From: JAGPCK01 sp041675505
Lineage (GTDB): Bacteria > Bacteroidota > Bacteroidia > UKL13-3
Length of the DNA: 64,000 bases
Direction: 5' to 3'
NCBI GenBank assembly: GCA_041675505.1
Contig: JBAYTR010000017.1
Location: 18,059 to 82,058, forward strand
The position numbers and the translations under genes are program-made. Positions 33,422-42,704 of the stretch are shown piece after piece. The stretch's first letter is position 1, and each line of letters opens with the position of its first letter. A model generated the notes under the pieces. The model saw only the letters and a program-made list of their open reading frames with translations. It ran no database searches and was not told the DNA's origin.

Positions 33422-33726
33422 CCGTTCCCTTCTTTTTCTTTCAGTCTGGCTTCAAGTTCAGCAATACGCTGGTGCAGTTTTTCTACATCGTTCATGGTAG
33501 GTGTTTGCATTTCACGCATCAGGCTGAGCAGATTATCGCGCACTTCATTTTTCAGTTCGTTGGCCTGCTCTTTACCGCTGTTCAGCAATTCATCTACAAT
33601 ACGTTTGCCTTCTTCTTCAGTAAGCTGTCCTTCCACATCCATTTTGCGCAACATAGCCCGCACCTTTTCGCTGGTGGAAGCCAGTCCTACGGCCATGTAC
33701 AGTAGTTTGGTTATACGTTGATCCAT
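33418..33726 (-). CDS. phasin-like helical protein
   Basis: A 102-residue protein with a short hydrophobic N-terminal helix ('LLYMAVGLAS'), a Glu/Lys-rich middle ('DVEGQLTEEEGKRIVDELL') and a C-terminal coiled coil ('MNDVEKLHQRIAELEARL'). This is the layout of small phasin-type granule proteins and of the 'phasin' partner often found beside UbiB genes. No PHA synthase is present in the window. Its last four bases overlap the start of the ABC1 kinase gene. It may bind a hydrophobic or polymer surface; which one is unproved. Confidence 0.7.
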   Translation of the reverse strand: MDQRITKLLYMAVGLASTSEKVRAMLRKMDVEGQLTEEEGKRIVDELLNSGKEQANELKNEVRDNLLSLMREMQTPTMNDVEKLHQRIAELEARLKEKEGNG

Positions 33727-33778
33727 ACTTGTTACTTGAGAGGTAAAGGTAACACCGTAAGCTGAACTAAAAAATGAC

Positions 33779-34222
33779 CTATATCAGGTGTTTGTTTTTA
33801 TGTTTTCTATCCGTCCACAACAATCCGAATGACTCGGAAGGGGTTTTGTGTAAAGACTTATGGTGAATTTTATGCGCTTTGCGCAGCCGGATTAAATAAG
33901 GATTGTTACTCTTTAATGCGCGTGTGCGCTGGTGAACAAACACATCGTGAATGATGAAATAAACCAGTCCGTAAGCAGTGATGCCACAGCCCATCCAGAA
34001 CCGGTAATCTAAATCAGTTTGTCCTTGCCACATCAACCACATAGCCGTGAGTGCAAAGGACAAAGAGAACAAGTCATTCCACTCGAAAAAAGTTTTTTGC
34101 GGCTGATGGTGCGTTTTGTGAATGAACCAGAGTGGCCCGTGGAACAAGTATTTATGCACCACCCAGGAGAATAGTTCCATGCCGGCAAACGTGAGCAGAA
34201 AAATGAGCGCTTTAACAAACAT
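33779..34222 (-). CDS. crtZ: CrtZ-type beta-carotene hydroxylase
   Basis: A 147-residue membrane di-iron hydroxylase. Its histidine motifs are 'WVVHKYLFHG' (HxxxxH), 'FIHKTHHQP' (HxxHH), 'IIHDVFVHQR' (HxxxxH) and 'AHKIHHKSLH' (HxxHH), the full CrtZ set, with three or four hydrophobic helices. It hydroxylates beta-ionone rings at C3 to make zeaxanthin-type carotenoids. I chose ATG 34222 over GTG 34258. It diverges from the TetR gene across 56 bases and is 52 bases upstream of the phasin-like gene, so it could head the phasin-ABC1-iaaA transcript. The rest of a carotenoid pathway is not in the window. Confidence 0.9.
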   Translation of the reverse strand: MFVKALIFLLTFAGMELFSWVVHKYLFHGPLWFIHKTHHQPQKTFFEWNDLFSLSFALTAMWLMWQGQTDLDYRFWMGCGITAYGLVYFIIHDVFVHQRTRALKSNNPYLIRLRKAHKIHHKSLHKTPSESFGLLWTDRKHKNKHLI

Positions 34223-34278
34223 TGAAAAACAATAATACAACTTTGAAACAAACAGCACGTGAAACTGTTTTTATCTGC

Positions 34279-34908
34279 ATGAACACAAAAATTCTGCAAC
34301 CCTACATCAATTATGTGTTGGAGCACCATGAGCGCCCCAAGTCGGTTTATCAGTTTGCCAAATCAGTTAATCTTACTGAGGGAGAGTTTTACGAACATTT
34401 CAGCAGCTTTTCTGCTGTAGAAAGTGAAATTATGCTGGAGCTCTTCAGCAGTACCTTACAAAAAACACAGGAGCAGGAAGTATATGCCACTTACTCTGTG
34501 CGTGAAAAGTTACTCTCCTTTTTTTACACGTGGATTGAAAAGTTGAAAGAGCACCGCAGCTTTATTCAGTTTTTACAACAGAGCCATAAACACCCCGCCA
34601 TTACACCCACTTTTATGACGGAGGTGCGCCCTGCTTTTGTGGCCTATGCCAATCAACTGGTTCAGGAGGGAATAGAAAAAGGTGAAATCAGCGAGCGCAA
34701 ATACATTGCCGGTAAGTATGGGGAGTCTTTGTGGGCACAGGTATTGTTCATCCTGCATTTTTGGCTGCGCGACAATAGCAAAGGATTTGAGAAAACCGAT
34801 GAGGCCATTGAAAAATCAGTGAACCTGGCTTTTGATTTAATGAGTCGTAGCGCCATTGATACCGCTATGGAGTTTGCTAAATTTTTGTACCACAACAAAT
34901 CCATGTAA
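34279..34908 (+). CDS. TetR-family transcriptional regulator
   Basis: A 209-residue helical protein. The N-terminal helix-turn-helix is atypical but readable ('SVYQFAKSVNLTEGEFYEHF'). It is followed by a long ligand-binding all-helical region ('KLLSFFYTWIEKLKEHRSF', 'LFILHFWLRDNSKGFEK'). Its stop TAA (34906-34908) is followed at once by the ATG of the ABC1 kinase gene, so the two are coupled. It diverges from crtZ by 56 bases, the classic place for a repressor controlling both directions. The ligand is unknown. Confidence 0.8.
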   Translation: MNTKILQPYINYVLEHHERPKSVYQFAKSVNLTEGEFYEHFSSFSAVESEIMLELFSSTLQKTQEQEVYATYSVREKLLSFFYTWIEKLKEHRSFIQFLQQSHKHPAITPTFMTEVRPAFVAYANQLVQEGIEKGEISERKYIAGKYGESLWAQVLFILHFWLRDNSKGFEKTDEAIEKSVNLAFDLMSRSAIDTAMEFAKFLYHNKSM

Positions 34909-36270
34909 ATGAAAGAACAGGAGAGCATACCCAGTAGCAAAGTGCAACGGGCAGTAAAGTTTATTGCCACAGGAGCCAAAATTGGCGGCAATTACATGAA
35001 GCATTATGCTAAAAAAGCGGTGCATCCTGAAATGGACAGAACGGAGTTGCATGAGAACAATGCAGCCGATGTATATGATACGTTAAGTGAACTCAAGGGC
35101 AGTGCACTCAAGGTAGCACAAATGCTGAGCATGGACCGCAACCTGTTGCCCAAAGCCTACCAGCAAAAATTTCAAATGGCACAATACCAGGCTCCGCCTT
35201 TATCAGGACCATTAATTGTACGCACCTTTCAAAAAGAGTTCAGCAAAAGTCCGTCAGAAATGTTTGACACTTTTAAGATGAATTCAGTTAACGCGGCTTC
35301 TATAGGGCAGGTACACCGTGCAGAGAAAAACGGAAAGGTACTGGCGGTAAAAATCCAGTATCCTGGTGTGGCAGAGAGTATCAAAAGTGATTTAAAACTG
35401 GTAAAGCCTATTGCACTGCGTATGGTGGGCATGAGCGAGCGGGAAATGGACAAGTACATTCGCGAGGTGGAATCAAAACTGCTCGAAGAAACGGACTATG
35501 AGTTGGAACTGCAACGTTCGTTACACATTTCCCAAGTATGTTCTTCTATTCCGTTTACCCGTTTTCCGGTGTATTACCCGGAGTATTCAGGTAAAAAAGT
35601 ACTCACTATGGATTGGATGCCCGGCTTACATCTGAATGAGTTTTTGAAAACCAATCCCTCGCAGGAGGTGAGAAATCGCATAGGGCAAGCCATGTGGGAT
35701 TTTTATGATTTGCAGATTCATCATTTAAAAGCAGTTCATGCCGACCCTCATCCCGGTAATTTTCTGATGGAGGAAGACGGAACATTGGGTATTATTGATT
35801 TTGGTTGTGTAAAAGAAATTCCCGAAGATATTTATTACACGTATTTTGCACTTACCCTCCCGGAAGTACAAAGCAATGAGGCATTGGTAGAGCAAATATC
35901 CAAATCACTGGAGGTGATTTATGACCAAGACAGTGCGCAGGATAAACAGCTTTTTCTGGACTTTTTTATGCGTATGTCACGCCTCACTTCGCGACCTTTT
36001 CAAACAGCTACATTTGATTTTAGCGATGCTGCTTTTATTACCGAAATACATCGGTTGGGAGAAGAAATAAGCAGCCTTAGTGAATTTAAAAACAGTAAAC
36101 AGGGGCGAGGTTCTCAGCATACTTTGTACATCAACAGAACTTTCTTTGGCCTGTACCAGATATTAAATGACCTGAAAGCAGAAATAAATACAGGCATTGG
36201 TAGCTGGAGAAATAACATTTTACAGTTTCATACATTGAATCCTGAACTAAAACTTGATTCTTCACTCTAA
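34909..36270 (+). CDS. second ABC1/AarF-family kinase, KVAQ variant
   Basis: A 453-residue ABC1 kinase with 'NAASIGQVHRAEK', the ATP-binding 'VLAVKIQYP', 'VHADPHPGNFLME' and 'IIDFGCVKEI'. The first motif reads 'GSALKVAQMLSMDRNLLP', with Ala where the family usually has Gly (KxGQ). There are no C-terminal membrane helices, unlike the copy at 31763. It is co-transcribed with the TetR gene (zero gap) and an MFS exporter (23 bases). Substrate and role are unknown; family members act near membranes in quinone or lipid metabolism. Confidence 0.85.
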   Translation: MKEQESIPSSKVQRAVKFIATGAKIGGNYMKHYAKKAVHPEMDRTELHENNAADVYDTLSELKGSALKVAQMLSMDRNLLPKAYQQKFQMAQYQAPPLSGPLIVRTFQKEFSKSPSEMFDTFKMNSVNAASIGQVHRAEKNGKVLAVKIQYPGVAESIKSDLKLVKPIALRMVGMSEREMDKYIREVESKLLEETDYELELQRSLHISQVCSSIPFTRFPVYYPEYSGKKVLTMDWMPGLHLNEFLKTNPSQEVRNRIGQAMWDFYDLQIHHLKAVHADPHPGNFLMEEDGTLGIIDFGCVKEIPEDIYYTYFALTLPEVQSNEALVEQISKSLEVIYDQDSAQDKQLFLDFFMRMSRLTSRPFQTATFDFSDAAFITEIHRLGEEISSLSEFKNSKQGRGSQHTLYINRTFFGLYQILNDLKAEINTGIGSWRNNILQFHTLNPELKLDSSL

Positions 36271-36293
36271 GAAATCGTTATTTGCAGCCTTTT

Positions 36294-37505
36294 ATGCTCA
36301 AAAACGAACGCTTTCTGCTTTTTACCCTGGCTGCAATCAACTTCACCAACATTGTTGATTTTATGGTGATGATGCCACTGGAAACTTACCTCACCACATT
36401 GTACCATATCACACATTTTCAATTTTCTATTTTAGTGGCCTCTTACACGCTGAGTGCAGGTTTATCAGGTTATACGGCAGCGCTTATAATTGATAGGTTC
36501 GACCGTAAAACCACTTTGCAAATAGTTTTTGCCGGCTTTTTATTGGGCACTTTACTTTGTGGTGTGGCGCAAGGTTATTATTTGCTATTGGCTGCCCGTA
36601 TTGTTACTGGTATTTTCGGTGGCCTGCTGGGGTCGATTGTAATGGCTATTGCAGCAGATGTGATTCCAATTGAACGAAGAGGAGCGGCTATGGGCATTAT
36701 CACTACCGGCTTCTCTATGGCTTCAATTGCTGGGGTGCCACTGGGTCTTTATCTGGCAACGCTTACCGATTGGCATGCGCCTTTTTTATTTCTGGTACTG
36801 GTGGGGTTAGTTATCTCCCCATTAATTTGGAAATACGTGCCCAATGTAAAATCGCATATACAAGAGAAATCCGACCGGCCTGATTTTGCGACTATTCTCA
36901 AAGAAATTCTGGTTGACCGCAATCACTTTATTGCACTTACGTTGATGGTCGGCCTGATGCTCGGACACTTTTGTATAGTACCTACGTATGCACGCTACAT
37001 GGAAGATAATGTTGGGTTCAGTAAGGATCAGGTAACACTGATTTATTTTATCGGGGGTTTGTTTACTTTTTTCACATCACCCATTGTTGGGCGTTTGGCT
37101 GATAAGTATGGGAAGAAAAAGGTATTTTCCATTTTTATAGTATTGTGCAGCATTCCAGTTTTGTTTATTACACATATGGGGCACATTCCGCTTATTCCAG
37201 CATTTGTGGTAACCACCTTATTTTTTGTTTTTTCCAGTGGCCGATTTATTCCTGCACAGGCCATGGTAACAGGTGCAGTTAATCCTAAAATCAGGGGTGG
37301 ATTTATGAGTTTTGCTTCAGCCTCTCAACAAGTGGCCGCTGGTGTGGCCGCCCTCATTTCAGGACTCATTGTAGTGGAAAAACCTGACGGCACTTTGGGT
37401 AATTACAATTACATCGGTTACGTTTCGGTAGTGATTACCATGAGCCTTTTGCTGCTGGTACCTAAACTTGTTATACGTGAACAAAAGACCGAACAGGTCA
37501 AATGA
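36294..37505 (+). CDS. MFS transporter, DHA1-like
   Basis: A 403-residue protein with twelve hydrophobic segments. Motif-A-type loops occur after helix 2 ('ALIIDRFDRKTT') and after helix 8 ('GRLADKYGKKKVF'), and helix 4 carries the 'AARIVTGIFGGLLGS' pattern. This fits a proton-coupled drug or metabolite exporter in the inner membrane. It is the third gene after the TetR regulator, which probably controls it. ATG 36294 is preferred over TTG 36282. The stop lies three bases from the convergent purB stop. Confidence 0.87.
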   Translation: MLKNERFLLFTLAAINFTNIVDFMVMMPLETYLTTLYHITHFQFSILVASYTLSAGLSGYTAALIIDRFDRKTTLQIVFAGFLLGTLLCGVAQGYYLLLAARIVTGIFGGLLGSIVMAIAADVIPIERRGAAMGIITTGFSMASIAGVPLGLYLATLTDWHAPFLFLVLVGLVISPLIWKYVPNVKSHIQEKSDRPDFATILKEILVDRNHFIALTLMVGLMLGHFCIVPTYARYMEDNVGFSKDQVTLIYFIGGLFTFFTSPIVGRLADKYGKKKVFSIFIVLCSIPVLFITHMGHIPLIPAFVVTTLFFVFSSGRFIPAQAMVTGAVNPKIRGGFMSFASASQQVAAGVAALISGLIVVEKPDGTLGNYNYIGYVSVVITMSLLLLVPKLVIREQKTEQVK

Positions 37506-37508
37506 AAA

Positions 37509-38855
37509 CTAGATTCCGGTATAGTTGTAAGGCGTAATGGCCCGCAACTCTGTTTTTACCGCATCACTTACTTGCAGCGAATCAATAAACGTAGCGATTA
37601 AAGCACCGTCAATTTTATCTGCACCGCGGGTAAGGGCTTTAAGTGCCTCATAGGGTTGCGGATAATTTTCTCTACGCAAAACAGTTTGAATGGCCTCTGC
37701 TACTACGGCCCAGTTGTTTTCCAAATCTTCTTTAATTTTGGCTTCATTGAGCAGTAACTTATTTAAGCCTTTCAGTAAAGAGGCAAAAGAGATGGCTGTG
37801 TGTGCCAACGGAACTCCCACATTGCGCAATACGGTAGAGTCGGTTAAATCTCGTTGCAGGCGCGAAATGGGCAGCTTGGCTGAGAGGTGTTCGAAAATAG
37901 CATTAGCTATGCCGAAGTTTCCTTCTGCATTTTCAAAATCAATGGGATTAACTTTATGCGGCATGGCCGATGAGCCCACTTCGTTTTTGTTTACTTTTTG
38001 CTTGAAGTAATCCATGGAAATGTAGGTCCACATATCGCGGCACAAATCAATCTGAATGGTGTTGATACGTTTGAGGCAATCGAACAAAGCCGCAAGATTA
38101 TCATAATGCTCAATTTGTGTAGTGGTTTGCGAGCGACTCAATCCCAATACTTCATTCACAAACTGATTACCGAATTGTTGCCAGTTGTTTGCGGGATAGG
38201 CCACGTGATGTGCATTAAAATTTCCGGTGGCTCCACCAAACTTTGCCGAGAATGGAATTTGAGCCAATTGATTTTTCTGGATGTTCAAACGCTCTGCAAA
38301 CACGTAAACCTCTTTGCCCAAACGGGTGGGAGAGGCCGGTTGTCCGTGTGTGCGGGCCAGTAGCGGAATGTTTTTCCAGTCGTTGGCATATTGCAGCAGC
38401 AAGTCAATTATGCTGTTTAATTGCGGAATGTAGTGTTCGTTAATTGCCCGTTTAATGGATAACGGAATGGCCGTGTTGTTGATGTCTTGGGAAGTAAGTC
38501 CGAAGTGTACAAACTCTTTCAGCTCACTTAACCCTATTTTGTCGAGTTCTTCTTTAATAAAATACTCCACTGCTTTCACATCATGGTTGGTTACTTTCTC
38601 GGTATCCTTAATGCGTTGTGCATCTGCTTCGGTAAAGTTCAGGTACAAATTACGTAACGCACTTTTGTGTGTCTCGGTTAGTTTTCCGGCCAGTTGCGGC
38701 ACCGGTAATTCAGCCAGTGAAATAAAATACGCTATTTCCACCTCCACGCGATAGCGAATAAGGGCAAATTCAGAAAAATAAGCAGCCAGTGCTTCGGTAA
38801 CCTTACGGTAGCGCCCGTCAACAGGGGATATGGCGGAGAGTGGAGTGAGTTGCAT
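37509..38855 (-). CDS. purB: adenylosuccinate lyase
   Basis: A 448-residue fumarase/aspartase superfamily enzyme, the E. coli-like PurB subtype. It opens 'LTPLSAISPVDGRYRKV' and has the signature loop 'GSSAMPHKVNPIDFENAEGN' with the catalytic Ser. The 'FVHFGLTSQDINNTAIP' and 'ARTHGQPASPTRLGKE' segments complete the active site. It makes AMP from adenylosuccinate and AICAR from SAICAR in purine synthesis. A -7 box at 38860-38867 ends four bases before its ATG, so the mRNA is nearly leaderless. Confidence 0.96.
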   Translation of the reverse strand: MQLTPLSAISPVDGRYRKVTEALAAYFSEFALIRYRVEVEIAYFISLAELPVPQLAGKLTETHKSALRNLYLNFTEADAQRIKDTEKVTNHDVKAVEYFIKEELDKIGLSELKEFVHFGLTSQDINNTAIPLSIKRAINEHYIPQLNSIIDLLLQYANDWKNIPLLARTHGQPASPTRLGKEVYVFAERLNIQKNQLAQIPFSAKFGGATGNFNAHHVAYPANNWQQFGNQFVNEVLGLSRSQTTTQIEHYDNLAALFDCLKRINTIQIDLCRDMWTYISMDYFKQKVNKNEVGSSAMPHKVNPIDFENAEGNFGIANAIFEHLSAKLPISRLQRDLTDSTVLRNVGVPLAHTAISFASLLKGLNKLLLNEAKIKEDLENNWAVVAEAIQTVLRRENYPQPYEALKALTRGADKIDGALIATFIDSLQVSDAVKTELRAITPYNYTGI

Positions 38856-38859
38856 GCCG

Positions 38860-38867
38860 CAAATGTA
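38860..38867 (-). promoter_or_regulatory. -7 box TACATTTG of purB
   Basis: On the minus strand TACATTTG fits TAnnTTTG, with four bases between it and ATG 38855. Confidence 0.55.
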
Positions 38868-38891
38868 CTAAAGATGTTGTTTACAGAGGAG

Positions 38892-38899
38892 TAAATTTG
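38892..38899 (+). promoter_or_regulatory. -7 box TAAATTTG
   Basis: TAAATTTG fits TAnnTTTG, 14 bases before ATG 38914. It forms a divergent pair with the purB box 24 bases away. Confidence 0.5.
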
Positions 38900-38913
38900 T
38901 AACTTGCTTGAGT

Positions 38914-40983
38914 ATGGCGTCCCGTTTATATCAGTGTATATCCGTGAAAATAGTGTTACTGGCGGTTGGCCTGCTGTTTCAGTATGCTGCTGTTGCTCAA
39001 CCGCAATACAGCCACTGGTACTTTGGCGGTGGGGCAGGCGTGAGGTTTACTAAAGACTCTGCGTACTCCATTACTGATAGTAAAATTATTGCCAGTGAGG
39101 GTTGTGCAGGAATATCAGACCGTAACGGTAACCTGTTGTTTTATACGGATGGCATTACGGTTTACAATGCCTTACATCAGGTGGTGCCGGGTGGCAATGG
39201 GTTGTGGGGAAATCCTTCAACCACGCAAGTAGCGCTTATTGTCCCTTATCCAAAACATGCCAACCAATGGTTCATTTTTACTGCCGATGCTAACTTTGCT
39301 GAGAAGGGACTGTGTTATACACACATTCAAATGGATTTTTCGGGCCATTCGGGATTGATACTGGATAAGAATGTGGAGATGTTTACTCCTGTCGCTGAAA
39401 AAATAACTGCAACGCAACATGCCAATGGCCGTGATTTTTGGCTGGTAGCGCACGGGGCGGGTAACAACCGTTACCACAGTTTTTTGATTGATTCTAATGG
39501 TGTACACAGGGATGTTTCTGTTACAAGCGATGTGGGCATTAGCCATACCGTTACCTGGAATGCAGCCAATGCAGTTGGTGGAGTTAAAATAAGTCCCGAT
39601 GGGAAAAAAATGGCTGCCGCTATTTTGGGAGAAAATGCTTTTGAGCTGTATGATTTTGATGCTGCAACAGGCAAGGTAAGTAATGCGATTACTTTGCAGG
39701 ATTCGGTAAAATTTGCCAATGCCTACAGCGTGGAATTCTCCCCCGATTCACGCATTTTATATCTATCAGCAACATTGTATAAAAAGGTACATCAGGTTTT
39801 TTTGCAGGGAAATACGGCTGAAAAATTACTGGAGAATGCTATTGAAATACCCTTCTCACAAGCGGAAGGAAATACCTCTTTACAGTTAGGGCCTGACGGT
39901 AAATTGTACATCGGGCGGGCGGGTGATTATTTATCAGCCATTGCTTTTCCCGCAGCACTGTACCCTAATTGCCTAATCGAAGAACGCTCTGTAGATTTGA
40001 AAGGTAAGTCCTGCTACCTGGGCCTGCCTAATAATTTTCACTTTGAATATGTACCTAATTTCAGGTTCGAAAACACCTGCGAAGGCGATAGTACCTTGTT
40101 TATAATTACGACTCCCGTATTCGATTCAGCAGTATGGAACTTTGGCGAGGGCAATCCGCTCAGGTTGCAAAGTAAAACAGTCAAATATCAGTACTCTGCC
40201 ACGGGTAAGTACAAAGTAAAACTCTATTTGTATGTGGATGGTGTGTTGGACAGTGTAGAAAAAGAATTGCAGTATCATCCGCACAAAAAGACAGTGCTTC
40301 CGGCAGATACCATCATCTGTGCAAAAGTGGCGCTCAATTTATATGCCTTTGACTCTTCTTACGTATCGTATTTGTGGAGCAACGGTACCCAAGCACCTGC
40401 TATAACTGTTGCTGAAACCGGAGTTTATTGGGTAAGCACATTTGACGGAAATTGTTTTGACAGTGATACCATTAAGGTCAATTTTAAACAATCTCCCACG
40501 GTGGATTTAGGCAAGGATACCTTCATCTGCGAGCCGGATGAAATAATTCTGTCGTTGCCGCAGTTTGGCAGTTCAGTGTTTAACTGGCAGAATAATTCTG
40601 CGGATACTTTTTTTACAGTTGAGCAACCGGGACAATATTTTGTGCAGGTAAAGAATGAATGTGGTATGGACGAAGACTCCATTGAAATAGCCACATGTGA
40701 GTGTACTGTATTTGTGCCCTCTGCATTTTCACCGGATAAAAACGGGCTTAATGATCTGTTCAGGGCTGAGGGTTGTCTGCCTGTTCTATTTAAACTATCT
40801 GTTTTCAACAGTTGGGGGCAACGGGTGTTTTTTACCGATGACATAACCAAAGGCTGGGACGGCACCTTTAAAGGCCAATCAGCACCTGAAGGTGTTTATG
40901 CCTGGGTGTTGGAATATACAGGCAGTGCGCGGTCTGATCAACTAAACAAAGCCGACCGCGGTACGGTTATTTTAATGCGTTAG
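38914..40983 (+). CDS. secreted T9SS type B (CHU_C) protein with propeller-like N-terminus
   Basis: A 689-residue protein. It has a signal peptide ending 'AAVAQ' and then a propeller-like region at about 30-380, starting with the recurrent 'YSHWYFGGGAGVRF' and 'CAGISDRNGNLLFYTDG'. A PKD-like domain ('WNFGEG...YSATGKYKVKL') and two Ig-like repeats ('YLWSNGTQ...TGVYWVST') follow. The CHU_C sorting domain is 'VPSAFSPDKNGLNDLF ... VFNSWGQRVFF ... GWDGTFKG ... GVYAWVLEY'. It is expected at the cell surface via T9SS. TTG 38908 is passed over for ATG 38914. Confidence 0.87.
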   Translation: MASRLYQCISVKIVLLAVGLLFQYAAVAQPQYSHWYFGGGAGVRFTKDSAYSITDSKIIASEGCAGISDRNGNLLFYTDGITVYNALHQVVPGGNGLWGNPSTTQVALIVPYPKHANQWFIFTADANFAEKGLCYTHIQMDFSGHSGLILDKNVEMFTPVAEKITATQHANGRDFWLVAHGAGNNRYHSFLIDSNGVHRDVSVTSDVGISHTVTWNAANAVGGVKISPDGKKMAAAILGENAFELYDFDAATGKVSNAITLQDSVKFANAYSVEFSPDSRILYLSATLYKKVHQVFLQGNTAEKLLENAIEIPFSQAEGNTSLQLGPDGKLYIGRAGDYLSAIAFPAALYPNCLIEERSVDLKGKSCYLGLPNNFHFEYVPNFRFENTCEGDSTLFIITTPVFDSAVWNFGEGNPLRLQSKTVKYQYSATGKYKVKLYLYVDGVLDSVEKELQYHPHKKTVLPADTIICAKVALNLYAFDSSYVSYLWSNGTQAPAITVAETGVYWVSTFDGNCFDSDTIKVNFKQSPTVDLGKDTFICEPDEIILSLPQFGSSVFNWQNNSADTFFTVEQPGQYFVQVKNECGMDEDSIEIATCECTVFVPSAFSPDKNGLNDLFRAEGCLPVLFKLSVFNSWGQRVFFTDDITKGWDGTFKGQSAPEGVYAWVLEYTGSARSDQLNKADRGTVILMR

Positions 40984-41000
40984 AATATTGAGCATACGAT

Positions 41001-41008
41001 TACCTTTG
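41001..41008 (+). promoter_or_regulatory. -7 box TACCTTTG
   Basis: TACCTTTG fits TAnnTTTG and ends six bases before ATG 41015. It implies a nearly leaderless mRNA and separate transcription from the gene ending at 40983. Confidence 0.55.
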
Positions 41009-41014
41009 CATGGT

Positions 41015-42694
41015 ATGGCAAAGCGTATTTTTCTTACCTCATTTTTCTCTGTTTTCTTGCTAGGCATTTATGCACAAAGCAATCGATTGGTGTTTTCTAA
41101 TGTTCAGTTTGGTAATGTTACCACAGGTAAAAATGATAGTGTGGAAGTTATTCTCACTACGGCCAATAATGTGTCGTACATAAATGTCAGGGTGCAGGAC
41201 GTTAATCTTTACGGGGCTTCATTCTCGTTTAAAGGCGATACATCTTTTTTTGTTAATCCGGGTTTACCCAAAAGCATTTGGGTATACTTTTCTCCACGCC
41301 ACAATATTAAGCATACCGCGCATCTTGTTGTGGTTGCAGAAGAAACATTGAATGGCAGAATAAACCTCATTGATTATCCTATCACGCTCACAGGCACAGG
41401 TGTTTACGCAGATGCGTACTATTCGTCAACGCAAGATCTAAGTGAAGAAGCATTGAAGCAAGCTTTAACTACTCGTATAACACAAGGGTATGTTACCTTA
41501 GGTTACAACTCAGCACGTGATAAAATGTTCATGGAAATTGACAATTGGAAAGTGAACGGAAGAGGAGCAAGTACCAACACAACGCAATGCATTTACACCG
41601 GCCGCATGGTGACAGGTTATGCATCTCGAAGTGCAGCACAAAATTCTCCAAACAATTTTAATACGGAACACACCTGGCCACAAAGTATGTTCAACAGTGC
41701 CGACCCGATGGTGTCAGATATCCATCATTTATTTATTACGGATGGGCAAGCGAATGGGAGCAGAGGCAACTACCCTTTTGGTATAGCTACTACTCCCTAT
41801 CAGAATGAAAGTATTAACTCTCCTTCAAAATTGGGCAACAATAACTTATACGAACCACGCAATGAGCAAAAAGGCAGCACAGCACGCGCCATGTTGTATT
41901 TTGTGGTGAGGCACGGTAATCAGGGTAATTTTTTAACTGCGCAGCAAGAAAATGTTTTAAGGCAATGGGCATTACAATACGTCCCCGATTCCATTGATAG
42001 AAAACGTAATGACGATATTTTTACCTACCAAAAAAACAGAAATCCTTTTGTAGACCATCCGGAATTTTTGGAGCGTATCACCAGTTTATACACCACCTCC
42101 CAAGCTATACCCAAGCGCAGTCTCACCATCTCACGGAACAAATTCAATTTGATGGAAATAGACGAAATGTTTGCTGTGGATACGATTATGCTGGAGCTTA
42201 GTTTGCTCGCCTCAGGCAATACTGACATAACCATCAGCAATGTGAAACTGCTGGGTAATAATATGCAGATTGATACTTTCCCAACAACAGTTTCAGCTGG
42301 GCAAACTTCTTTGATTCGATTGAAGAAAATACAACCCAACTTCGGTATTTTGAGGGATACATTGGAGTTCAGCACCAATGACCCCCTTCAACCGCTTGTT
42401 CAAATTCCTATAGATTTACACTATTCTACACTGTCAGTTAAAGAGCAGTTCTCCATGCCTTTGCATGTATACCCTAATCCTACCGCTGACCTGCTTAACA
42501 TTGAGCTTCCTGCGGGGAATAAAATTTCAAGTGTTGAGCTGACAAATACAATCGGGCAACAGTTTACGTTCGTGGGAAATAATGAGCCAATGGTCGTATT
42601 AAGTTTGCCGCAAATGGCCGCAGGTTGTTACTTTGTGCGTGTAGCTACTTCAAACAGGGGCTACTTTTTCAGTAAAATCATCATCGTTCAATAA
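41015..42694 (+). CDS. secreted endonuclease I with T9SS type A signal
   Basis: A 559-residue protein with a signal peptide (MAKRIFLTSFF...LGIYAQ). An Ig/HYDIN-like sandwich spans about 20-130, followed by an endonuclease I domain at about 145-350 with the His-metal motif 'FNTEHTWPQSMFNSADPM' and 'DIHHLFITDGQANGSRGN'. A further sandwich comes next, and then a T9SS type A end ('LHVYPNPTADLLNIEL', 'AAGCYFVRV', 'FFSKIIIVQ'). The family cuts DNA and RNA without strong sequence preference. Outside the cell it would degrade environmental DNA, for nutrients or biofilm turnover. It ends ten bases before sppA on the same strand. Confidence 0.92.
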   Translation: MAKRIFLTSFFSVFLLGIYAQSNRLVFSNVQFGNVTTGKNDSVEVILTTANNVSYINVRVQDVNLYGASFSFKGDTSFFVNPGLPKSIWVYFSPRHNIKHTAHLVVVAEETLNGRINLIDYPITLTGTGVYADAYYSSTQDLSEEALKQALTTRITQGYVTLGYNSARDKMFMEIDNWKVNGRGASTNTTQCIYTGRMVTGYASRSAAQNSPNNFNTEHTWPQSMFNSADPMVSDIHHLFITDGQANGSRGNYPFGIATTPYQNESINSPSKLGNNNLYEPRNEQKGSTARAMLYFVVRHGNQGNFLTAQQENVLRQWALQYVPDSIDRKRNDDIFTYQKNRNPFVDHPEFLERITSLYTTSQAIPKRSLTISRNKFNLMEIDEMFAVDTIMLELSLLASGNTDITISNVKLLGNNMQIDTFPTTVSAGQTSLIRLKKIQPNFGILRDTLEFSTNDPLQPLVQIPIDLHYSTLSVKEQFSMPLHVYPNPTADLLNIELPAGNKISSVELTNTIGQQFTFVGNNEPMVVLSLPQMAAGCYFVRVATSNRGYFFSKIIIVQ

Positions 42695-42704
42695 ATTCAT
42701 CGTT

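Noticed and set aside
33418..33726. PHA granule phasin
   Set aside because: No PHA synthase, depolymerase or PhaR gene is in the window; only the phasin-like layout is supported, so the polymer is left open.
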